From the NCBI GenBank assembly GCA_037131065.1, contig JBAXRT010000141.1, forward strand, positions 1-7,215: a DNA stretch of 7,215 nucleotides, given 5' to 3'. This DNA is from JBAXRT01 sp037131065. GTDB taxonomy: Bacteria > Bacteroidota > Bacteroidia > Bacteroidales > FEN-979. A program made the position numbers and the translations under genes. The notes beneath the pieces were generated by a model, which was given only the letters and a program-made list of their open reading frames with translations, was not told where the DNA came from and searched no databases. Of this stretch, positions 1 to 6,400 are shown piece by piece (the stretch's first letter is position 1; every line of letters begins with the position of its first letter).

Positions 1-736
1 CCGGGCGTTCTCCCCAGGGTAAATTCTCCCTGTCAACCCGCCAGGCGCCGATCCCGGTAAGTTTCGGATACTTTTTGATCTCGATCCTCCAGCCGTTATC
101 GTCGGTGAGGTGCCAGTGAAACGTGTTCATCTTGTGCATGGCGATGAGATCGATGTAACGCTTTATAAATTCTTTGGGGAAGAAATGTCTTGAAACATCC
201 AGATGCATTCCCCGGTAACCATAGCGCGGGTGGTCTTTGATCTCGAGACAGGGAATCTCGTATTTTTTTCCGGCTTCCGGCCTGGTGTATTTCAGCACTT
301 CAGGTGGAAGAAGCTGCATCAGCGACTGGATACCATAAAAAAGTCCTGCCCCGGTCGAGGCTTCCACCATTACATGGCTTTTCTCAACTTTGAGGATATA
401 ACCTTCAGAGGGGATCCTTGATTTTTCCTTTACCAGGTTCAGTATGATACCCGGCATTTTTTTATCCTCTGCAGTCAGGTTAAGGATCTTCAAGGCAGGG
501 CCTCCTGAAAATCTCAGCTGGTCGGCAAGGAAGATGGCCACCTTCTGCATTCCCTCATCCCCGGAATTGATCAGGATAGGGGTTTCAACGCTCAGTGTAA
601 AGCTTCCGGGAAGAACCTTGACCGATACAGGTTTCGGAACAATATTAACGGAAGGAGCCTGGCTCGTCTGTGCTGCCAGGGTTCCACAAATCAAGAGAGC
701 AATCAACTGGTTAAGCAGGAGGAATCTTTTCTTCAT
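1..736 (-). CDS. Secreted GH20 beta-N-acetylhexosaminidase, N-terminal part (C-terminus beyond window)
   Basis: Translating down from the ATG at 736-734 gives 245 uninterrupted codons that run off the left edge, so the gene is 3'-partial. Residues 1-22 are a signal peptide (MKKR, hydrophobic core, cleavage probably after TLAA before QTSQ). Residues about 28-165 fit the alpha/beta GH20b domain that precedes the barrel, with IVPKPVSV near its start and GLFYGIQSLMQLLP near its end. The GH20 barrel begins at about 170 with DHPRYGYRGMHLDVSRHFFP (Arg175 is the usual substrate-binding Arg) and continues with FHWHLTDDNGWRIEI at 206-220. The catalytic Asp-Glu pair lies outside the window. Family role: removal of terminal beta-linked GlcNAc/GalNAc from glycans, in the periplasm or outside the cell. 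It starts 18 nt after the NahK-like kinase stop, without a visible Shine-Dalgarno, so an operon with the kinase is likely. Family assignment is firm; exact substrate is not. Confidence 0.95.
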   Translation of the reverse strand, partial: MKKRFLLLNQLIALLICGTLAAQTSQAPSVNIVPKPVSVKVLPGSFTLSVETPILINSGDEGMQKVAIFLADQLRFSGGPALKILNLTAEDKKMPGIILNLVKEKSRIPSEGYILKVEKSHVMVEASTGAGLFYGIQSLMQLLPPEVLKYTRPEAGKKYEIPCLEIKDHPRYGYRGMHLDVSRHFFPKEFIKRYIDLIAMHKMNTFHWHLTDDNGWRIEIKKYPKLTGIGAWRVDRENLPWGERP

Positions 737-754
737 TTCTGATGGATATTAGGA

Positions 755-1840
755 CTATAGTTTTTCAATTATCTTTTCCATTTCAGGAAGTTTCTTTTCA
801 ATGCAGGAGACCAGCCTGAACTGTGCCCTCGCCCTTTGGAGATTGTGTCCAGGGAAACGGATCCGGTAATAGTGATCCCCGTCGAGGTGGTCGGTAAGGA
901 AGCGCAAGCCGATCAGGAAGGTCATGTACCTGGCAGAGAAGGGCAGGTTGTCGATCTCTCCGGGTAAAAGAAAATCCCGCGCCACCTCCAGGTATCCCCT
1001 TGCATAGGCTTCAAACAGCGAGAGATCGAGATCAACCTTTGAAAGGTCCGGTTCATCCTCGGCGCCTTTGTTTGCTCCTGTACGTATGGCATCGCCGAAA
1101 TCGTAGAGGATGGTACCTGGCATGATGGTGTCGAGGTCGATGATACAGATGGCCCGGCCGGCCTCATTGAAGAGGATGTTGTTGAACTTGGTGTCGTTGT
1201 GGGTTACCCTTATGGGCACTTTCCCCGACCGGATAAGATCGGGGATGCGGTACATCTCCTTTTCACGTTCTTTAACAAAGGCAATCTCTTCGGATGCGCC
1301 GGCAGCGCGGTTTGCAGGATCGAGGTCAAGGATGTCTCGGAAACTTTTCAGCCTGCTTTCAATGTTGTGAAAATCGGGCAGCACCTCAAAAAGAGTGGCG
1401 GCATCCATACCGGAGGTCATTGAGTGGAAATGGCCGAAGGCTTTGCCGCCTTCATGGGCCAGCGAGGTATTCTCCACGATGTCGTAACTCCGGCTCCCCC
1501 TGATATAATAGTAAAGTCGCCAGAAATTGCCTTCAGGATCCTTAAGGAAATATTCGCCACTAATCGACGGGATCAGCCTCAATACCTCAAAGCCGCTACC
1601 AGAGGACGGTTCTAGCTTTGATTCCAGGTGGTTTGTCACCTTAAGAATGTTATTCGTAAGTGCAGGAATGTTTATAAAAATATTGTGATTTATCCGCTGA
1701 AGGACATAATCCGGGGCAGCTTCCGGGGCTGTCCTGACAAGATAGGAATCGTTGATGTGGCCGGAGCCGAACGGTTCAACGGAAACGATGTCGCCTTCTG
1801 TTATAAAATGGTTTACTATATCTGTCAGTCTACCTGTCAA
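755..1840 (-). CDS. nahK: NahK-like N-acetylhexosamine 1-kinase (aminoglycoside phosphotransferase fold)
   Basis: A 361-residue cytoplasmic protein, almost the length of Bifidobacterium longum NahK (359 aa as I recall it), with matching blocks throughout: FGSGHINDSYL at 24-34 (nucleotide loop), YVLQRINHNIF at 45-55, VTHNDTKFNNILF at 212-224, CIIDLDTIMPG at 232-242 and YDFGDAIR at 246-253. In this kinase fold Asp216 of the HND motif is the expected catalytic base, Asn221 and Asp235 expected metal/phosphate ligands. Known family reaction: ATP-dependent phosphorylation of GlcNAc or GalNAc at C1. The resemblance extends beyond the kinase motifs to the sugar-binding half, which favours NahK over a generic aminoglycoside or homoserine kinase. 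The start is a TTG at 1840-1838: an in-frame TAA lies 15 nt upstream with no ATG or GTG between, and the next in-frame Met is residue 141, after essential motifs. The GH20 gene follows after 18 nt, suggesting that the hydrolase supplies the kinase substrate. Confidence 0.88.
   Translation of the reverse strand: MTGRLTDIVNHFITEGDIVSVEPFGSGHINDSYLVRTAPEAAPDYVLQRINHNIFINIPALTNNILKVTNHLESKLEPSSGSGFEVLRLIPSISGEYFLKDPEGNFWRLYYYIRGSRSYDIVENTSLAHEGGKAFGHFHSMTSGMDAATLFEVLPDFHNIESRLKSFRDILDLDPANRAAGASEEIAFVKEREKEMYRIPDLIRSGKVPIRVTHNDTKFNNILFNEAGRAICIIDLDTIMPGTILYDFGDAIRTGANKGAEDEPDLSKVDLDLSLFEAYARGYLEVARDFLLPGEIDNLPFSARYMTFLIGLRFLTDHLDGDHYYRIRFPGHNLQRARAQFRLVSCIEKKLPEMEKIIEKL
1838..1840 (-). promoter_or_regulatory. 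TTG initiation codon of the NahK-like kinase
   Basis: The only plausible initiator is TTG. In-frame upstream codons read TAA ATA AAA CCC AAT AGT before it, and none is a start. Conserved sequence begins almost at once (LTDIVNHF, residues 5-12, aligning with the first conserved block of NahK), so a downstream start would remove family residues. There is no Shine-Dalgarno in the usual place; a GGTGGAG stretch lies about 24 nt upstream, too far to be a normal ribosome binding site. The upstream region is A-rich, as is common for translation initiation in this phylum. Confidence 0.6.
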
Positions 1841-1866
1841 ACTATTGGGTTTTATTTAAGTTTCTC

Positions 1867-1943
1867 CACCACAGTAGTCACAATAGAGCACAGTAGAAAA
1901 AAGTGTGATCAACCTATTGTGTCCTATTGTGCCCATTGTGGTG
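1867..1943. repeat. Imperfect inverted repeat made of CACARTAG/CTATTGTG units
   Basis: The arms 1867-1886 and 1924-1943 are inverted copies of 20 bp with 17 pairs matching, separated by 37 nt. Each side is itself iterated: CACAGTAG at 1870-1877, CACAATAG at 1879-1886 and CACAGTAG at 1889-1896 on the left; CTATTGTG at 1914-1921, CTATTGTG at 1924-1931 and CCATTGTG at 1933-1940 on the right. That makes six copies of one octamer, three in each orientation, spaced 9-10 bp apart, roughly one helical turn. It lies between two divergent genes and, if transcribed, would form a long stem in the leader of the kinase gene. It could be an operator array, an RNA hairpin, or a dispersed intergenic repeat; the sequence does not decide. 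Confidence 0.7.
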
Positions 1944-1984
1944 AATGATGTCAACTATATCGGTCAGCAAAAGAAGCAATGGTC

Positions 1985-1992
1985 CAAAGTTA
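1985..1992 (-). promoter_or_regulatory. Possible -7 element of the kinase-GH20 promoter
   Basis: On the minus strand this reads TAACTTTG, an exact match to the Bacteroidota -7 consensus TAnnTTTG. It lies about 145 nt upstream of the kinase start, so a transcript from it would carry a leader of roughly 140 nt containing the inverted repeat at 1867-1943. I see no TTTG at the expected -33 spacing, which lowers confidence. Confidence 0.3.
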
Positions 1993-2007
1993 CAAAGATT
2001 TTTTACC

Positions 2008-2015
2008 TATTTTCG
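2008..2015 (+). promoter_or_regulatory. Possible -7 element of the transporter promoter
   Basis: TATTTTCG is one mismatch from TAnnTTTG and lies 24 nt before the transporter ATG, so a transcript would have a very short leader. It overlaps a small dyad TTTCG-TTG-CGAAA at 2011-2023. No convincing -33 TTTG is present. This is a weak candidate. Confidence 0.2.
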
Positions 2016-2025
2016 TTGCGAAATT

Positions 2026-2031
2026 AGGGGA
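2026..2031 (+). promoter_or_regulatory. Shine-Dalgarno-like site of the transporter gene
   Basis: AGGGGA lies 8 nt before the ATG at 2040. It is the only start in the window with a purine-rich site at normal spacing; the other visible starts lack one. It supports 2040 as the start, which also places the POT signature (residues 24-33) just after a short cytoplasmic N-terminus. Confidence 0.4.
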
Positions 2032-2039
2032 CCATCAAC

Positions 2040-3329
2040 ATGACAAAATCCGACACTTCAAAAAGCATCACCTCCTTTCCAAAAAATTTCTGGACCTCGA
2101 TTTCGATGGAATTTTTCGAGCGCGGATCATATTACGGCGTGATGTCTGTCCTGTCGGTTTACCTTGTACTGGCAAGGTCTGAAGGCGGACTTGGTTTTTC
2201 CAAAGAAAGCGTGGGAGTGATTAAGAGTGTCATAACTCCGCTTCTCTATTTTCTTCCCATCCTCTCAGGCGCCATCGGCGACCGGTTCGGGTACAAAAAA
2301 GTACTCTACTTCGCCTGTTTCACAATGAGCATTGGGTATCTTTTTGCAGGTCTTTCCTCCACCTACGTGACGGTTTTTGCAAGTCTTATCCTGATGGCGC
2401 TTGGCGCCGGCTTTTTCAAACCGATGATCGCTGGAACGATTGCCAGGATAACAGATGAATCGAACTCCTCTCTTGGTTTCGGGATCTACTACTGGTCGAT
2501 CAATCTCGGGGCCTTTCTCTTCCCCCTGATTCTTGTTCCAATCCTTAAATCGATCGCCTACAACTATATTTTTTACATGGCTGCCGCCGGGACAGGTCTG
2601 CTGCTTTTCCTGAACTATTTTCTTTACAGGGAACCAACCGGCAACAGGGTTGTCAAACCCATCCGGCAGGTCTTCACAGAGATGATCAGTGTATTGGGAG
2701 ATTTCCGGTTCATCATCATGATCGTGATCTATTCGGGCTTCTGGATCATGTATTTCCAGGTGTACGACTCCGTGCTCTGGTACCTGAAGGAGAGGGTCGA
2801 TATGAGCGGGTTCGATCGCCTGGTCAACGGGTTTCTCTCTCTTTTCATGACCAACCCGCAGTGGAAATATGATGCCGAGCACGTGACGGTGATGAACGCC
2901 GGGGCGATCATCCTCCTGCAACTGCTCGTCTCCAGTCTTGTGAGAAATACGAAGGCCCTGCCAACCATGATCTTCGGTATTGCCATGGGTTCGCTGGGAA
3001 TGGGCATGCTGGCGATCTCTCCGAGCGGTTGGATCTTCATCGCTTCGATGTTCATCTTCACTTTAGGCGAAATGATTGCCCACCCGAAGTTCATTGCTTA
3101 TGTCGGGATCATTGCGCCTGAAGACAAAAAGGCGCTCTACCAGGGATATTCCTTTCTTTACGGTGTGATCGGCAGTGGTGTCGGCGGGGTACTTGGCGCC
3201 TGGCTTTATGTGATGTTCGTCGACAAGATGAACCGGCCCGACTTCCTCTGGCTCACCTTCAGCATGATCGGGGTGGTGACGATTGTGGGGCTGTTGCTGT
3301 ATAACAGGTTTTTGGCACCGAAGAAATGA
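2040..3329 (+). CDS. POT/PTR-like major facilitator superfamily transporter, 12 helices
   Basis: A 429-residue inner-membrane protein. Signatures of proton-coupled oligopeptide transporters are visible: MEFFERGSYYG at 23-33 (ExxER and YYG of the helix 1 motif ExxERFxYYG, with Gly for Phe), MFS motif A-like GDRFGYKK at 80-87, GAGFFKP at 122-128 (Lys127 in the place of the conserved helix 4 Lys), FGIYYWSINLGAF at 147-159 (PTR2 signature), SGFW at 232-235 in helix 7 and LGE at 342-344 in helix 10. By eye there are 12 hydrophobic segments; the linker between helices 6 and 7 (about 197-221) is too short for the two extra helices usual in bacterial POTs, consistent with the shorter length. Substrate is unknown: peptides or glycopeptides by family, an amino sugar or oligosaccharide by context. 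It is transcribed divergently from the kinase-GH20 pair and converges on the GH2 gene. Confidence 0.85.
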   Translation: MTKSDTSKSITSFPKNFWTSISMEFFERGSYYGVMSVLSVYLVLARSEGGLGFSKESVGVIKSVITPLLYFLPILSGAIGDRFGYKKVLYFACFTMSIGYLFAGLSSTYVTVFASLILMALGAGFFKPMIAGTIARITDESNSSLGFGIYYWSINLGAFLFPLILVPILKSIAYNYIFYMAAAGTGLLLFLNYFLYREPTGNRVVKPIRQVFTEMISVLGDFRFIIMIVIYSGFWIMYFQVYDSVLWYLKERVDMSGFDRLVNGFLSLFMTNPQWKYDAEHVTVMNAGAIILLQLLVSSLVRNTKALPTMIFGIAMGSLGMGMLAISPSGWIFIASMFIFTLGEMIAHPKFIAYVGIIAPEDKKALYQGYSFLYGVIGSGVGGVLGAWLYVMFVDKMNRPDFLWLTFSMIGVVTIVGLLLYNRFLAPKK

Positions 3330-3330
3330 G

Positions 3331-3386
3331 AAGGCAGTAGGCAGAATGCGGACAGACTGAAGACTGGCGACTGCGGACTGCGGACT
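3331..3386. repeat. Degenerate heptamer array filling the convergent spacer
   Basis: Read on the plus strand, 3331-3386 divides into eight 7-mers: AAGGCAG, TAGGCAG, AATGCGG, ACAGACT, GAAGACT, GGCGACT, GCGGACT, GCGGACT. The last two are identical and the others drift from them. The array begins 2 nt after the transporter stop and ends 5 nt before the GH2 stop, so it makes up nearly the whole 62-nt gap between the converging genes. It has no open frame of its own. Confidence 0.75.
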
Positions 3387-3404
3387 TGTCTTTACTTAGA
3401 CAAG
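3385..3404. terminator. Possible bidirectional hairpin at the converging gene ends
   Basis: CTTGTCT at 3385-3391 and AGACAAG at 3398-3404 form a perfect 7-bp stem with a 6-nt loop. The GH2 stop codon (3392-3394) lies in the loop, and the left arm overlaps the end of the heptamer array. There is no T-tract on either side, so intrinsic termination is uncertain; it may only stabilise 3' ends. Confidence 0.3.
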
Positions 3405-6400
3405 GCTTCTACTAAAAACGGCCGCATAGTAAATGAGTACGTGTACTCCATCGCCGGCAGCGTATACTCCTTGTGTGTCCTCGCTCCCCAGCTGTCGTCG
3501 CCGCCCACGCCCATCTGTTTGTAGTCGATGTTCAGGTCGATGAAATTATTCTTAGGAAGATCGTTGAGGTGCTTGCAGCACTGTTTGAATCCCTTCATGT
3601 CGTCGTAGGTGTAAGGCAGGGCGCTGAAGCAGATCAGGGGATCACCGGTAAAGCGGATCCCTGTCTTTCCGTTATCCAGCGTAATCCACCTGACATCGGT
3701 CTTGTAGCCGTTCTCCTGTGGCCTGACATAGGGGGTGAACTGTTCATCGACTGTGCTTTCGTAATGGCCGACAAATGCTGAAGTATTCCGGTCCCAGTAG
3801 TTTTCCCATGGGCCGCGGCCGTACCAGGTCACATTCCCGAAGCCGCCATTGATCTGCATGTTCAGTCCGAACCGTGGTAGTTCAGGAAGTTTTTCTCCGG
3901 AAGGTTTTAGGGTTGATGTGACCTTTATTTCGCCTGCGGGGTTTACGGAGTAAGTCACCGATTCGGTGGTTGCCGACCCCGGGAAGGAATAGTGAACGGT
4001 GATTTTGATTTGGCCGTCTTTATCTTCAAGTGCGGTTGATGAGACTGTCCGGTTCTCACTTGCCTCGAACCACACTTTGCAACGGTCATACATCCTGTTG
4101 CCAATGTCGTTGTCGGTAGGGGCCCTGCGGAAATTGGGCAGTGGGCCCTTGGTGATCAGCTCCGTTCCGTTGAACCTGAACGAGGCAATGGTTCCTGCCT
4201 TCCGGTCAAACCTAAGTGAAAAATTCTTTCCCGTGATATCGATGGACTGGTCGCTTGCCGATTTCGTAAGCTGACCGTCGACCTTAAGCCCCGCTTCTTC
4301 CGGTTTGCCTCCCCATGGGATGAGAAACTGCTCGGAGGCAAGGATATGCCCCGCCGGCAGCAATCCCTGTGGCGCAGTGGTCTTCATGATGAGGTTCAGA
4401 AAATACTCGGTCGCGGGTGCAATGGTTATTTTACGCATGGTGACATAGAGACTTTTTTTCTGCTTTGGATCCAGGGTAAAGGCCGGGATTGTTCCTTTGT
4501 AAAGAGGCTTGCCGTTGGCGATCAACTCATATTCGATCACCGTTCCGGTGAGATCATAGAAATCGTATTTGTTCAGGATCTCGAATGAGAGGGCCGAAAG
4601 GTCCGCAGGAATGAATTTTACATACTGGTAGACCTTCTTTACCTCCTGGTAACCCGGATGGGTCTTCCTGTCGGGGAAGATCAGCCCGTTGCACATGAAG
4701 TTCCCGTCGCTGGGCACATTCGGAGGACCATAATCACCGCCATATTTCCAGTATTCACGCCCAAGGGAATCCTTTGCATAGAGTCCCTGGTCGACCCAGT
4801 CCCAGATGCATCCTCCCTGCAGTTGCGGATATTTCTCGATCACATCCCAGTAATCCTGCATGTTTCCGGTACTGTTCCCCATGGCGTGCGCATATTCGCA
4901 CATGATGAGCGGGCGGAACTGTTTTGTATAGCCATACCATAGCAGGTCCTCGATCCCCCAGTACATCGGGCAGAAAATATCGGTATTGGATGCCTGTTCT
5001 GCTCGCTCGTACTGGGTAGGACGCGATTTATCCCGGTTCTTCAGCCAATCATAAGTTGCTACGAAGTTGCATCCGTTTCCGCCTTCGTTCCCTAACGACC
5101 AGATGATCACCGAGGGGTGGTTCTTGTCGCGTTCAAACATTCTGATCGTCCGGTCGAGATGGGCCTTCATCCAGTCGGAATTATTTCCCAGCGTCCGGTC
5201 GGGGTTATAACCCATGCCGTGCGATTCCACGTTGGCCTCATCGATAACATACAGTCCGTATTCATCACACAGCTCATACCAGTAGGGATCATCGGGGTAA
5301 TGGGCCGTTCTTACGGTGTTGATGTTGGCCTCCTTCATCAGTTTGATATCCTCTATCATCCGCTCCTTTGAGATCCAGTGACCTGTGACCGGATCGGCTT
5401 CGTGACGGTTCACACCCTTCAGCCTGACCGGTTTCCCGTTGACAAGGAAAAGTCCGTCCTTAACTTCGGAGGTGCGGAAGCCGATGCGGCAGCCCGTCGA
5501 TTCGAGGATCTTCCCTTTGCTGTCTTTCAGGATAAGGACAAGATGGTATAGGTTAGGCAGCTCGGCGCTCCATTTCCTGGGGGCGTTTATTTTCCGCTCA
5601 AAATAAACCGTATCTTCAACTCCAGAGTTCAGGCTAACCGGGAAAGTTTCCGAAAACATTGGTGCTGTTGATGTTTTCGATTCATAAAGAGATGAGGTTA
5701 TCTTCCATCCTCCATCCTCCATCTGTTTCGAATTGGTTACAATGATGGAAAGCTTCAGCAATCCATTCGCATAGTTATCCGTCAGATCACCCACCGCCCA
5801 GAAGTCCCTGATCCGTGTTTTTGGTGTCGAATAGACGAAGACATCCCGGTTGATGCCGCTCATCCGCCACATGTCCTGGCACTCGAGGTAGGTGCCGTCG
5901 CTCCAGCGGAAGACCTCCACCCCGAGGGTATTGTTCCCCTTCCGCAGATATTTCGTAATGTTGAACTCAACGGGTGTTTTGCCATCCTTTCCCATGCCGA
6001 TCCTCTGTCCGTTCAGGTAAACATACATAAAGGATTTGACTGCACCGAACCTCAGGAAAACCTCGCGTCCGTTCCAGTTTTCAGGAATGGTAAAACCCCT
6101 CCGATAGGATCCCACCGGGTTGTATTCGTGCGGAACATGCGGCGGATCGGGCTTCATCAGGTGCGTGAATTCATATCCCCAGTTCACATAAACAGGGTAA
6201 CCATATCCCTGGATCTCGATGGTGGAGGGGACTTGCATATTTTTCCATCCGCTGACATCAAAGGAATCAAGGTAGAAATCTTCTGGCCGCTTTTCTGGGT
6301 TCTCCGACCAGTTGAATTTCCAGGTTCCGTTCAGGAGGATCGACCACGGTGAGGCGCTCCAGTCGTTCTTCAACGCGGCCTCTTCGGTGTCGTAGGGAAG

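Noticed and set aside
684..736. Lipoprotein signal in the GH20 leader (Cys17 after LLI)
   Set aside because: The residue before the Cys is Ile where a lipobox needs Gly, Ala or Ser, and a normal signal peptidase I site follows at Ala22.
203..752. Two plus-strand open frames (203-421 and 444-752)
   Set aside because: Both are antisense to the GH20 gene, whose minus-strand translation has a signal peptide and clear GH20 motifs.
1223..1244. Inverted repeat CCCCGA...TCGGGG
   Set aside because: It lies within the kinase coding sequence for IPDLIRSGK and is explained by codon choice; no gene boundary is nearby.
1867..1943. CRISPR array
   Set aside because: The units are only 8 bp and in both orientations with 1-2 bp spacing, with no unique spacers and no cas genes.
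1628..1948. Plus-strand open frame of 106 codons entering the intergenic region
   Set aside because: It is mostly antisense to the kinase N-terminus and ends inside the inverted repeat; the translation shows no family features.
1841..2039. Riboswitch, tRNA or small RNA in the divergent spacer
   Set aside because: Apart from the inverted array and weak promoter-like elements I see no recognised RNA fold or tRNA arms.
2265..2921. Open frame of 218 codons on the minus strand opposite the transporter
   Set aside because: It is antisense to a clear transporter gene, its translation is rich in charged residues and His with no recognisable domain, and it mirrors the codon pattern of the real gene.
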